From the NCBI RefSeq assembly GCF_012926505.1, contig NZ_JABBNT010000003.1, positions 248,001 through 312,000 of the forward strand: a stretch of 64,000 nucleotides of DNA, read 5' to 3'. The DNA comes from Pacificispira spongiicola (GTDB lineage: Bacteria > Pseudomonadota > Alphaproteobacteria > UBA8366 > Aestuariispiraceae). The translations under genes were made by a program, and so were the position numbers. Below the pieces are notes generated by a model. That model was not told the DNA's origin and searched no databases. It worked only from the letters and a program-made list of their open reading frames with translations. This document shows positions 53,270 through 61,729 of this stretch, one piece after another (positions within the stretch are counted from its first letter, which is position 1; each line of letters opens with the position of its first letter).

Positions 53270-54307
53270 ATGAATTGGCTGACCAACTGGGTCCGACCCA
53301 AGATCAAGGCGCTTGTCGGGGAGGCGGACGTTCCCGACAATCTGTGGCACAAATGCCCAAGCTGCGGCCAGATGATCTTTCATCGCGACCTGGATGCCCA
53401 TATCAATGTCTGTCAGCATTGCGGCCATCACCTGCGCATTCCGCTGGCGAAGCGTTTCGAACATCTGTTCGACGACGGCGTCTACACCAAGATCGAACTG
53501 CCGCGCGTCAAGATCGATCCGCTGAAATTCCGTGACAAAAAGCGCTATACCGACCGTCTGAAGGAAGCCCAGGCGAAGACCGATACCGGCGACGCCATCG
53601 TCGTCGCGCATGGCAAGATCAAGGGTAAGCCGGTTGTCATCGCCGCCTTCAACTTCCAGTTCATGGGCGGGTCCATGGGTATGGCCGTGGGCGAGGGCAT
53701 GTTGGCCGCGTCCCGTCTGGCCGTGATGCAGAAAGCCCCGCTGATCGCCATTCCGTCCTCCGGCGGCGCGCGCATGCAGGAAGGCATCCTGTCCCTGATG
53801 CAGATGCCGCGCACCACCATCGCGGTGGAGGAAGTCAAGGAAGCCGGTCTTCCCTATATCGTGCTGATGACCGACCCGACGACGGGCGGCGTGTCGGCCA
53901 GTTTCGCCATGCTGGGCGATATCCATATCGCGGAACCGGGCGCGCAGATCGGCTTCGCCGGACGCCGCGTCATCGAACAGACGGTGCGCGAGACCCTGCC
54001 GGAAGGCTTCCAGACCGCCGAATATCTGCTGGAACACGGCATGATCGACCTGGTCGTGCCCCGATCCGAACAGCGCGAAACCCTGGCCAACCTGATCGGC
54101 CTGTTGATGGACGGCGTGAAGGCCATTGCCCCGCCGCCTGCCCAGAAGGCCAAGGACGCCGCCGCCGATCTGGACATTCCGACGCCGGAAAAGCCGTCGA
54201 CGGACGGCGACAAAGACGCCAAGGCGGATACGAAGCCTGCCGCCAAATCCGATGAAAACTCCGGTGAAAAGTCTGGGGCAAAATCCGGGGCCGCGCCGAC
54301 CGAATGA
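53270..54307 (+). CDS. accD: acetyl-CoA carboxylase carboxyltransferase beta subunit
   Basis: AccD is the carboxyltransferase subunit that, with AccA, makes malonyl-CoA. The 345-residue protein has the N-terminal four-cysteine zinc ribbon (Cys29, Cys32, Cys48, Cys51) and the GGSMGMAVGEG / SSGGARMQEG core. After about residue 290 a Lys/Asp/Ala-rich disordered tail makes it some 45 residues longer than usual. It overlaps folC by 4 nt. Confidence 0.96.
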   Translation: MNWLTNWVRPKIKALVGEADVPDNLWHKCPSCGQMIFHRDLDAHINVCQHCGHHLRIPLAKRFEHLFDDGVYTKIELPRVKIDPLKFRDKKRYTDRLKEAQAKTDTGDAIVVAHGKIKGKPVVIAAFNFQFMGGSMGMAVGEGMLAASRLAVMQKAPLIAIPSSGGARMQEGILSLMQMPRTTIAVEEVKEAGLPYIVLMTDPTTGGVSASFAMLGDIHIAEPGAQIGFAGRRVIEQTVRETLPEGFQTAEYLLEHGMIDLVVPRSEQRETLANLIGLLMDGVKAIAPPPAQKAKDAAADLDIPTPEKPSTDGDKDAKADTKPAAKSDENSGEKSGAKSGAAPTE

Positions 54308-55644
54308 CCGCCGATATCCCGGCGGTCGAACAAGGCAGCGATGCCGTTCTGACCCGCCTGATGCAGCTTCACCCGAAGGTCATCGACCTGTCGCTCGACA
54401 GGACGCTGGACCTTCTCGACCGGTTGGGTCGCCCGCAGGACCGTCTGCCGCCCGTGGTGCATGTGGCGGGTACGAATGGCAAAGGGTCGACCATCGCGAC
54501 CCTGCGCGCGATTGCGGAAGCGGCGGGGCTCACGGTCCATGTCTATACCTCCCCGCATCTGGCGCAGTTTCACGAACGCATCCGCCTTGCCGGGAAATTG
54601 ATCGACGAAGCCGCGCTGCTGGCCCTGTTGGAAGACTGCGAACGGGTCAACGACAATCGGCCCATTACCTTTTTCGAAATCACCACCTGCGCCGCCTTCA
54701 AAGCCTTTGCCGATACCCCCGCCGATCTGCTGTTGCTGGAAACCGGCCTGGGCGGGCGGCTGGATTCGACCAATGTGGTCGATCGGCCGGCGGCGACCGT
54801 GATCACCCCGATTTCCATCGATCACGTCCAGTTCCTGGGCGATACGCTGGCAAAGATCGCGGGGGAAAAGGCCGGTATCCTGAAATCCGGAACCCCCTGC
54901 ATCGTCGGCCCGCAGGAAGCGGAAACCCTGCGCGTCCTGTCCGACAAGGCGCAGACGGTCGGCGCAAGCCTCGCCCGTCACGGGTTGGAATGGCGGATAA
55001 CGGATAGCCCTGACGGCGGGTATCGTTTCGACAGTGCCGCCTGGTCCGGCACCCTGCCGAAGCCGAATCTGCCCGGCGCGCATCAGCGCATCAATACCGG
55101 CACCGCCGTGGCGACGGCGCTGATCCTGCGCGACCAGGGGATCGATATCCCGGATGCGGCCCTGGAACGGGGGCTGCGCGCAATCGAATGGCCCGCCCGG
55201 CTGCAAACCCTGAAGACCGGGCCGATCGTCGAGACACTGCCCGGCTGGCACGTCGTGCTGGACGGCGGTCACAATGCGGCGGCGGGCGGTATCCTGGCCG
55301 ACGAACTGGCGGCCTGGGCCGCATCGGATCGCGCCGAATTCGGGCAACCCCGACCGGTCCACGTCGTTTGCGGCATGTTGAACAGCAAGGCGGCGGAAGA
55401 TTTCCTGCGCCCGCTCGCCCCCCATGTCGCCAGCTTCCACGCCATTGCGATTCCGGGGGAGGAAAACAGCTTTTCCGCCGCGGAACTGTCCGGCATGGCC
55501 CGGAATGCCGGGATGAAAACCGTGGAAACCGCGCCGGATATCATGGCCGCCCTGGCCGATTTGGCGAGCCGGGAAGCCCCGGCGCGGCTGTTGATTTGCG
55601 GGTCGTTGTACCTCGCCGGGCAGTTGCTGCGGCAAAACGGCTGA
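54304..55644 (+). CDS. folC: bifunctional folylpolyglutamate/dihydrofolate synthase
   Basis: FolC adds glutamate to folates. The 446-residue Mur-ligase-like protein has the P-loop VAGTNGKGST (54-63), YTSPHLAQFHERI, and LETGLGGRLDSTN. The pair accD-folC after trpBA is conserved in alphaproteobacteria. It overlaps accD (ATGA) and ends 84 nt before uspA. Confidence 0.95.
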   Translation: MTADIPAVEQGSDAVLTRLMQLHPKVIDLSLDRTLDLLDRLGRPQDRLPPVVHVAGTNGKGSTIATLRAIAEAAGLTVHVYTSPHLAQFHERIRLAGKLIDEAALLALLEDCERVNDNRPITFFEITTCAAFKAFADTPADLLLLETGLGGRLDSTNVVDRPAATVITPISIDHVQFLGDTLAKIAGEKAGILKSGTPCIVGPQEAETLRVLSDKAQTVGASLARHGLEWRITDSPDGGYRFDSAAWSGTLPKPNLPGAHQRINTGTAVATALILRDQGIDIPDAALERGLRAIEWPARLQTLKTGPIVETLPGWHVVLDGGHNAAAGGILADELAAWAASDRAEFGQPRPVHVVCGMLNSKAAEDFLRPLAPHVASFHAIAIPGEENSFSAAELSGMARNAGMKTVETAPDIMAALADLASREAPARLLICGSLYLAGQLLRQNG

Positions 55645-55728
55645 TCGTCCCGCTTCCTACACTCGGATTTTCCCGTTAGGATCGTCCCAAAGAACAACCG
55701 ATACCCATAAACAAGGGTTGGGGAGTAC

Positions 55729-56265
55729 ATGTCCGAATCATCCGGGGAGCCTAGCAGCGGCGGCGGGCCGGCGCCCGACCGCCCGGCAGACCAGAGACCC
55801 GAACATCAGCGCGTGTTCCTGGTCTTGATCGACGACAGCACGGAAATGCGCGTCGCCCTCCGCTTCGCCTGCCTGCGCGCGAAGAATACCGGCGGCAAGG
55901 TCGCCCTTCTCTACGTTCAGGAACCCGCCGAATTCCATCACTGGCTGGGCGTCGGGGAGCTGATCAAACAGGAACGCCGGGAAGAGGCGGAAGCCCGCCT
56001 TCAGGAATTGTCCAGCGAGGCCCAAGAAATTTCCGGGTCCATGCCGATGCTGATCGTCCGGGAAGGCAAACGCGGCGAGGAGCTGATGGCGCTGCTAGAA
56101 GAAGATCCTTCGATTTCCATCGTCGTCCTTGCCGCCAGCACCGATTCCGAAGGTCCCGGCCCGGTTATCAGCTTTATGATGAAGCAGGGCGCGGGAAAGA
56201 TGCGCGTCCCCTTCACAATCGTACCGGGAAGCCTTTCCGACGAAAACGTCGAAAAACTTGCATAA
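55729..56265 (+). CDS. universal stress protein family (UspA)
   Basis: A 178-residue single-domain UspA protein with an extended, Pro/Gly-rich N-terminus. The core begins RVFLVLIDDSTEMRVALRFA and ends VPFTIVPGSL. ATP-binding glycines are incomplete (no clear G-2x-G-9x-G), so nucleotide binding is doubtful. It is upstream of nfuA on the same strand. In related genomes the order uspA-nfuA is conserved. Confidence 0.85.
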   Translation: MSESSGEPSSGGGPAPDRPADQRPEHQRVFLVLIDDSTEMRVALRFACLRAKNTGGKVALLYVQEPAEFHHWLGVGELIKQERREEAEARLQELSSEAQEISGSMPMLIVREGKRGEELMALLEEDPSISIVVLAASTDSEGPGPVISFMMKQGAGKMRVPFTIVPGSLSDENVEKLA

Positions 56266-56463
56266 TCCCGGTGGGACCGGGGCGGTCGACGCATGACCGG
56301 GATGCAACAGATGCGAGTCTCCGTCCCTTTTCGGGGTTGACGACGCGGCCTGAAAAGCCATCTATGCACCAACCGATCCACCCCCCTCGACGCCGCCCCT
56401 GGACGAGTCTCTTGGGCGACCTATCTGGAAGGGTGTCAATCGAACGGAGAAGACGGAACCGCA

Positions 56464-57039
56464 ATGTTCATTCAGACCGAACAGACCCCAAACCCCGCGA
56501 CCCTGAAGTTCCTTCCGGGGCGCAGCGTACTGGGCGGTGCGGACCCGCTGGATTTCGCCTCGCCGGATGCCGCGGCCGCGTCGCCGCTGGCTGCCGCGCT
56601 GTTCGATGTCGACGGTGTTACGTCGGTTTTCCTGGGCGCCGATTTCATTTCGGTCAGCAAGCAGGACGATCGCGAATGGTATGTGATGAAGCCCTCCATC
56701 CTGGGCGTCATCATGGAACATTTCACCGCCGGCCGGCCCGTTCTGGCGACCGGGGCCGAACATGTTGGCGAGCCGGCCGAAGAATCGGCCACTTATGACC
56801 CGGAAGACGAGGCCGTTGTCGGCCAGATCCGGGAATTGCTGGAAACCCGCGTTCGGCCCGCCGTGGCCCAGGACGGGGGCGATATTGTGTTTCATGGGTT
56901 CAAGGAAGGCGTGGTCTTTTTGACCATGCGCGGGGCCTGCGCGGGCTGTCCCAGCTCCACCGCAACCCTGAAGATGGGGATCGAAAACATGCTTCGGCAT
57001 TACATCCCCGAGGTTACCGAGGTACGGGCCGCGAGCTGA
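56464..57039 (+). CDS. nfuA: Nfu-type iron-sulfur cluster carrier
   Basis: A 191-residue protein with an N-terminal Nfu_N domain (MFIQTEQTPNPATLKFLPG start, about 1-90) and a C-terminal NifU domain holding the cluster-binding ACAGCPSS with Cys159 and Cys162. It assembles or carries 4Fe-4S clusters to target enzymes. It lies 198 nt after uspA and is followed by a terminator. Confidence 0.94.
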   Translation: MFIQTEQTPNPATLKFLPGRSVLGGADPLDFASPDAAAASPLAAALFDVDGVTSVFLGADFISVSKQDDREWYVMKPSILGVIMEHFTAGRPVLATGAEHVGEPAEESATYDPEDEAVVGQIRELLETRVRPAVAQDGGDIVFHGFKEGVVFLTMRGACAGCPSSTATLKMGIENMLRHYIPEVTEVRAAS

Positions 57040-57106
57040 TCGTCGGCAGGACGGTTGCTCTCAGAAGAGGCGGCTTCCGTATCGGTTTTAACAATACCCT
57101 GGCGCC

Positions 57107-57141
57107 GTGCCGGGACGGGAAATCCGTCCGGGTGCGTTTTT
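57107..57141 (+). terminator. Rho-independent terminator of nfuA
   Basis: GTGCCGGGACGG (57107-57118) pairs with CCGTCCGGGTGC (57124-57135), with one G-G mismatch and two wobble pairs, then GTTTTT. It lies 68 nt downstream of the nfuA stop. Confidence 0.72.
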
Positions 57142-57266
57142 ATTGTCGTTGAACCGGGACACTAAGACCCGGATGCCGCCTGTATGTGACCAAGCCTGAC
57201 CAAGGCTTTTGGGCGCAGCACGGAGACGGCGGCAGAACGGGAGCGAAAGGGTAGAAAGGGCGCGAC

Positions 57267-58379
57267 ATGACTGATGCCGCAATGAACAACGATTTCCCCG
57301 CCCGGCGCGAACCGCCGACGCGTACCCGCGGAAGCGGTAATTGGCTGGCGCTCTTCGCGATGGGATTCGCGGCGGGGATCGGCTCCGTCGTGGCGCTGAC
57401 CAGCCTGAACGGGCAGGGGTCCCTGACGGACTATCTTCGATCCGACCGGGTCGAAGACCCGATCTATCCGATCGCGCGCATTCCGATCGCTATGCTGCCG
57501 TCCGATCTGGGCGTGCCGCCGGATTTGGCGGACAGACCGGACCTGCGCACCGATGCGTTCCAGAAACAGTCGACGGGGCGCGGGGCGCGGACCGGCAACG
57601 CCACCACCGTGGCCAGCCTGGAAAGCGAATTCGCCAATCTGGATTATCGCCTGGCCGATGTGCGCGCGCGGGCGGAAGACGTGCCGCGTCTGGTGCCCAC
57701 CGCCGTGCCCGGCGATCTGGAAGACATCCAGGAAGTCGGCCGCCGCAAGGCCGTATTCTTCAAAATGGTTCTGCCGCTGGTCCTGATCGCCAATGAACAG
57801 TTGGAAGCCGACCGCGCGCGGATAGACCGGATTCGCAGCGAAATCCAGGCCGGAACCGACATTCGGGGCGAAGATCGGTCCTGGATCGACCGGCAGTTCA
57901 AACGCTACAAGGTCGAAGCGGGTCAGTACGACGCCCTGCTGCGTCGTGTCGACATCGTGCCGCCGTCCCTGGCGCTGGCCCAGGCCGCGATCGAAAGCGG
58001 CTGGGGCACATCGCGCTTCGCGCGGGAAGGCAACGCGCTATTCGGTCAATGGGTCTGGGGCGACGATGCCGACGGGATCGTGCCGGAGAAGCGTCAGGAC
58101 GGCCTGACCCATAAGATCAAGGCGTTCGACAATCCGCTGCAGGCGGTTCAGGCCTATATCAAGAACCTGAACACGCACCGCGCCTATCGTCATTTCCGCG
58201 AAATCCGCGCCAATCTGCGGGTGCAAGGCACGGCCATGAACGGCATGACGCTGGCGGAAGGGCTGGAATCTTATTCGGAAAAAGGCCGGGCCTATATCGA
58301 TCTGCTGCGCAATATCATCGCGGTGAACGACCTGCGCCCGCTGGACCGGGCGAAGCTGCGGAGCGGCGGCACCGCGTAA
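57267..58379 (+). CDS. Bax-like N-acetylglucosaminidase (GH73-related), membrane anchored
   Basis: A 370-residue protein with one N-terminal membrane helix (about 25-48), a Gln/Arg-rich linker, and a glucosaminidase domain (about 222-365). The catalytic glutamate is Glu243 in LAQAAIESGWGTSRFA, and GNALFGQWVW follows, as in the Bax/FlgJ-like group. It would cut glycan strands in the wall. It converges on gshB, separated by a strong palindrome. Confidence 0.85.
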   Translation: MTDAAMNNDFPARREPPTRTRGSGNWLALFAMGFAAGIGSVVALTSLNGQGSLTDYLRSDRVEDPIYPIARIPIAMLPSDLGVPPDLADRPDLRTDAFQKQSTGRGARTGNATTVASLESEFANLDYRLADVRARAEDVPRLVPTAVPGDLEDIQEVGRRKAVFFKMVLPLVLIANEQLEADRARIDRIRSEIQAGTDIRGEDRSWIDRQFKRYKVEAGQYDALLRRVDIVPPSLALAQAAIESGWGTSRFAREGNALFGQWVWGDDADGIVPEKRQDGLTHKIKAFDNPLQAVQAYIKNLNTHRAYRHFREIRANLRVQGTAMNGMTLAEGLESYSEKGRAYIDLLRNIIAVNDLRPLDRAKLRSGGTA

Positions 58380-58380
58380 T

Positions 58381-58395
58381 CCGGGCAACACCCGG
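58381..58395. other. small hairpin after the Bax-like gene
   Basis: CCGGG and CCCGG form a perfect 5-bp stem around CAACA, immediately before the long palindrome. It may assist termination. Confidence 0.5.
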
Positions 58396-58396
58396 C

Positions 58397-58438
58397 CCTC
58401 ACCCCGACCCTCTCCCCAGGGAGAGGGTCGGGGTGAGG
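58397..58438. repeat. 20-bp perfect palindrome, REP-like, between convergent genes
   Basis: The 20-nt left arm beginning CCTCACCCCGACC (58397-58416) and right arm ending GGGGTGAGG (58419-58438) are exact reverse complements around CA. Elements of this CCCTCACCC...CTCTCCC kind recur in many proteobacterial genomes between genes. It lies between convergent Bax-like and gshB genes, so it probably terminates both. Confidence 0.85.
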
Positions 58439-58445
58439 ACGGCGC

Positions 58446-59387
58446 CTATAGCCGCGATTCGATGGCGTCCCAGATCAGACCGGCCAGGTTCGATCCGTTA
58501 TAGCGGTCGATTTCCTGAATGCCGGTGGGGGAGGTGACGTTGATTTCCGTCAGCTTGTCCCCGATCACGTCAATCCCGACGAAGATCAATCCGCGTTCCT
58601 TCAGCAACGGTCCGATCGCCTCGCAGATCTTGTGTTCTGCCGGGGTGATGTCGGTTTTATCCGGGCGGCCGCCGACATGCATGTTGGATCGCGCCTCGCC
58701 TTCCGCCGGGACGCGGTTGATCGCGCCGACCGCCTTGCCGTCGACCAGGATGATCCGCTTGTCGCCCTTGCGGACCTCCGGCATGTAGCGCTGCACCATC
58801 ACCGGTTCGCGGCTGGACGCCAGGAACATTTCCATCAGCGAGGCCAGATTGGAATCGTCCGGGCGCAGGTGGAACACGCCCGCCCCGCCATTGCCGAACA
58901 GCGGCTTCACGATGATGTCGCCCATTTCCTTGCGGAAGGCCTTAATTTCCGCCAGATCGTGCGTGATCATGGTTTCCGGCATCAGTTCCGGGAACAGCGT
59001 GACCAGCAGCTTTTCCGGCGCGTTGCGCACATGAAACGGGTCGTTCACGACCAGGGTTTCCGGATGCACATGTTCCAGGATATGGGTCGCGGTGATATAG
59101 GCCATGTCGAAGGGTGGGTCCTGACGCATCAGGATCACATCGATATCCGACTTCAAATCCAGCGTCAGCGGTTCCGCGAATTCGTAATGCGCGCCTTTCT
59201 CGCGGCGCAGCGCCATGGCATGGCCGCGCGCCGAAATCCGCCCGCGATCATAGGTCAGCGCATTGGGCAGATAATGATACAGGCTGTGGCCGCGGCGTTG
59301 TGCTTCAAGCCCCAGGGCGAAGCTGGAATCCGCATTGATATCGATCGGCGCGATCGGGTCCATCTGAATGGCGACGGACAGCGTCAT
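58446..59387 (-). CDS. gshB: glutathione synthetase
   Basis: GshB joins gamma-glutamylcysteine and glycine, making glutathione. The 313-residue ATP-grasp protein begins [21 protein letters not shown], has the phosphate loop [13 protein letters not shown] and the end motif [14 protein letters not shown], all family signatures. Start 59387 is chosen, with GAGGGAACAACACC before it. It shares a strand with the SirB1, BON and yraN genes. Confidence 0.96.
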   Translation of the reverse strand: MTLSVAIQMDPIAPIDINADSSFALGLEAQRRGHSLYHYLPNALTYDRGRISARGHAMALRREKGAHYEFAEPLTLDLKSDIDVILMRQDPPFDMAYITATHILEHVHPETLVVNDPFHVRNAPEKLLVTLFPELMPETMITHDLAEIKAFRKEMGDIIVKPLFGNGGAGVFHLRPDDSNLASLMEMFLASSREPVMVQRYMPEVRKGDKRIILVDGKAVGAINRVPAEGEARSNMHVGGRPDKTDITPAEHKICEAIGPLLKERGLIFVGIDVIGDKLTEINVTSPTGIQEIDRYNGSNLAGLIWDAIESRL

Positions 59388-59428
59388 GGTGTTGTTCCCT
59401 CTCTCCAATACGCTGTTTTCAGCGCATA

Positions 59429-60355
59429 TCAGTTCATCTGACCCCGTAAACCGTCGATCACCGCTTGCGCCTCGCTACGCGGTCCCGGTCGGGTTTCGCG
59501 ATCAATATAGGTCTCCAAGGCCGCAACGGCAGTCTTCAGTCTGCCGATATGCGCGTTCATAAGACCGGCTTCCCGCCAAAGCCAAGGTTTCTCCGGCGCC
59601 AGCATCAACATCGCATCGACGATCCCCAATGCGGCCTCAATCCTTTTAGCCTGAACCAGACGCAGTTTGATATTGTTCTGCAGGCGCAAAAGAATGTCCC
59701 GGTCGGAAACGGCGGCATAGTGGTCGGGCGTCAGTTCTGCGTCATTGCCCGACGCCGCCTTCAACAGCGCGCGCAGATCCGATGCGTCCAGCGCCGTGCC
59801 GCCGTTGAACGGATCGACGATCAGCCGTTCCCCCGGCCCGTCCAGTTGCAGCAGGAAATGGCCCGGAAAGTCCAACCCGCGCATGGTCCAGCCGCGTCCC
59901 CGCGCCAGATGCAGCATCAAAATGCCCAGCGCGACGGGCAATCCGCGCCGCCGGTCCATCACCCGGATCAGATTGGCGTTCTGTAGATCGTCATAGGATT
60001 CCGTATCACCGGAATAGCCGTAGAGCCCGAACAGGACATGATTGAGGGCGGCGAGGCGGTCTTCGGCAGGGGCGTCGTCGGCCACATCGACCTTGCCCAG
60101 CGCGCCGGCCATATCCGCCAAGTGCCGTCGATACTGATCCAACGCCTCCGCCGGGGCGTCGAAAACAGCCAACGCCAGCGCGCCTTCCATGATGTCGATA
60201 TCGGCGTTACCCTGATCGGCAAGGCCTTTCAGAACATGCTCGGCCCAGGCTTCGATACCGACAGGGGCGGCCTCCGCCGTATCGGTATCGATGGGGTTGC
60301 CGCCCGCCTTGGAGCCTTCGGTTTCGGACCCTTTGGAGGATGTCTTTCGGCTCAC
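59429..60355 (-). CDS. SirB1-type transglutaminase-like TPR protein
   Basis: A 308-residue protein. The core (about 100-200: [50 protein letters not shown]) matches the SirB1/transglutaminase-like family; C-terminal helices after about 225 resemble TPRs. The classical catalytic cysteine is not evident, so activity is uncertain. An acidic head precedes it. It overlaps the BON lipoprotein stop by 4 nt. Confidence 0.82.
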   Translation of the reverse strand: MSRKTSSKGSETEGSKAGGNPIDTDTAEAAPVGIEAWAEHVLKGLADQGNADIDIMEGALALAVFDAPAEALDQYRRHLADMAGALGKVDVADDAPAEDRLAALNHVLFGLYGYSGDTESYDDLQNANLIRVMDRRRGLPVALGILMLHLARGRGWTMRGLDFPGHFLLQLDGPGERLIVDPFNGGTALDASDLRALLKAASGNDAELTPDHYAAVSDRDILLRLQNNIKLRLVQAKRIEAALGIVDAMLMLAPEKPWLWREAGLMNAHIGRLKTAVAALETYIDRETRPGPRSEAQAVIDGLRGQMN

Positions 60356-61020
60356 GATCCGGCATCCTTTTTCGCTGCCAGTTCGGCAAGGCGCTTCAGC
60401 GTTTCCTGCCGTTCGGGCGAATCCTTGATCTGAACGTGGGACACGACCCGGCGCACCCGCTCGACATTGCGGGCATGGGCGATGACACGGTCCAGTTCCG
60501 CCTGATTTTGCGCGATTCCCATCAGGTACAGCGTGCCACCCGACGCATCGGGAATATAGTTCACCGCGTTGATTTCGCGATCCAGCGTCAGATCGACATC
60601 CAGCGCGGCCTCTATCTTCGCGTCATAGGCATTGTCCACCATGCCGGCATCCTCGCCGACCAGAACCTCGTTGATGACCTCGACTACATCGTCGGTCTTC
60701 CAGCAGGCCTCAACCGCTCGGATGCGGTCGTCGACCGTCGGCACGACCCCGCTCAAAAGGACGCGGCCCTCGACCACTGTCACTTCCAGCCGCCGGAAAC
60801 TGGCCGGATCGGCGTCAAATACCTTCTTCTGAATGGCGACTTCCGTGGCCTTGTCGGTCACAACCTGTTGAAAGCCGCGTTCCTGCATGGCGGCGCTGCC
60901 CGCGACGGCCCCGGCGCCGACGACGACGCCGACCGGCGTGCAGCCGCTTAACAAAGTCATACCGGCAAACGCGGCGGCAAGAGTAGCGGGAATGGCGCTG
61001 GGGAAGAGGCGGCGAGTCAT
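60352..61020 (-). CDS. lipoprotein with two BON domains
   Basis: A 222-residue lipoprotein with lipobox LLSGC (Cys27) and two BON domains (about 58-125 and 135-205), as in OsmY/DolP proteins that bind lipid and protect the envelope. The first has VVEGRVLLSGVVPTVDDRIRAVE. It shares an ATGA overlap with the SirB1 gene, so both come from one mRNA. Confidence 0.88.
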   Translation of the reverse strand: MTRRLFPSAIPATLAAAFAGMTLLSGCTPVGVVVGAGAVAGSAAMQERGFQQVVTDKATEVAIQKKVFDADPASFRRLEVTVVEGRVLLSGVVPTVDDRIRAVEACWKTDDVVEVINEVLVGEDAGMVDNAYDAKIEAALDVDLTLDREINAVNYIPDASGGTLYLMGIAQNQAELDRVIAHARNVERVRRVVSHVQIKDSPERQETLKRLAELAAKKDAGS

Positions 61021-61075
61021 GTCTGGTTCCGGATGGCTCGTGTCAAAATCGATGGCGAGTGCGAACCCACTCACT

Positions 61076-61094
61076 CCCCGGGAATCTCCCGGGG
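61076..61094. other. 8-bp hairpin between yraN and the BON lipoprotein gene
   Basis: CCCCGGGA (61076-61083) and TCCCGGGG (61087-61094) pair perfectly around ATC, inside the 131-nt gap between yraN and the BON gene. No T-tract follows on either strand, so a role in processing or attenuation is only a guess. Confidence 0.4.
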
Positions 61095-61151
61095 ACACCG
61101 CGGGCCCGGCCCTTTCAAGGTAAGTTGCGTCGTCCCGCCGCGCAATGGGGG

Positions 61152-61550
61152 CTATACCGGCGGCCGCCAAGCGTCGGGAACGTGCCGCGGCAGGCGCCCC
61201 GGCGTCAGGGCCACCAGATCGAACCGCATGGCGCAGGATTGCAGATCCGGGCGCCGCCCCATCCAGGCCAGCGCGGCGCGTTCGATGCGGCGGCATTGCC
61301 GGTCTGTCAGGGCGGACAGGGCCTGATCCAGGGTCGGGCGCGCCTTGACCTCGATGAAGCACAGGGTTCGGCCCTTGCGCATGATCACGTCGACTTCGCC
61401 CACTGTCGTGCGGGCATTGCGGGCTAGCAGCCGATACCCTTTCAGGCGCAGCCATAAGACGGCGATGCTTTCGGCGATCCGACCCCGTATTTCCGCTCTT
61501 TGACGCGCCGCGTCGGTCCGTCCATGCCGCATTCGGTGCAGTCTCCCCAA
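61152..61550 (-). CDS. yraN: YraN family protein (UPF0102)
   Basis: A 132-residue UPF0102 protein with an endonuclease-like core: RNARTTVGEVDVIMRKGRTLCFIEVKARP matches the D-(E/Q)xK pattern of a restriction-endonuclease-like fold (catalytic Asp, Glu, Lys present). Its cellular role is unclear. It is unusual that rsmI, normally its upstream neighbour in alphaproteobacteria, is not between it and the LppC gene. Confidence 0.88.
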   Translation of the reverse strand: MGRLHRMRHGRTDAARQRAEIRGRIAESIAVLWLRLKGYRLLARNARTTVGEVDVIMRKGRTLCFIEVKARPTLDQALSALTDRQCRRIERAALAWMGRRPDLQSCAMRFDLVALTPGRLPRHVPDAWRPPV

Positions 61551-61729
61551 AATCGCCGCATTCCAGCCATGGCATATGCCGCAAATCGCGCTAGAAAGGG
61601 AAACGGTTCCCCCGGATGGACCCTGCGGTTTACCGGCAAGGAACGGGTCATTATTCTGACGGCGATCCGGCCCTGCGGGAACCCGAACGACTCATCGGGT
61701 CCGGATATGACGGAAACAGAGGTGCATTG
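61551..61729. other. divergent intergenic region of yraN and the LppC-like gene
   Basis: A 179-nt stretch that must carry both promoters. I find no trace of rsmI coding sequence and no strong hairpin. AGAGG precedes the GTG start of the LppC gene by 7 nt. Confidence 0.4.
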
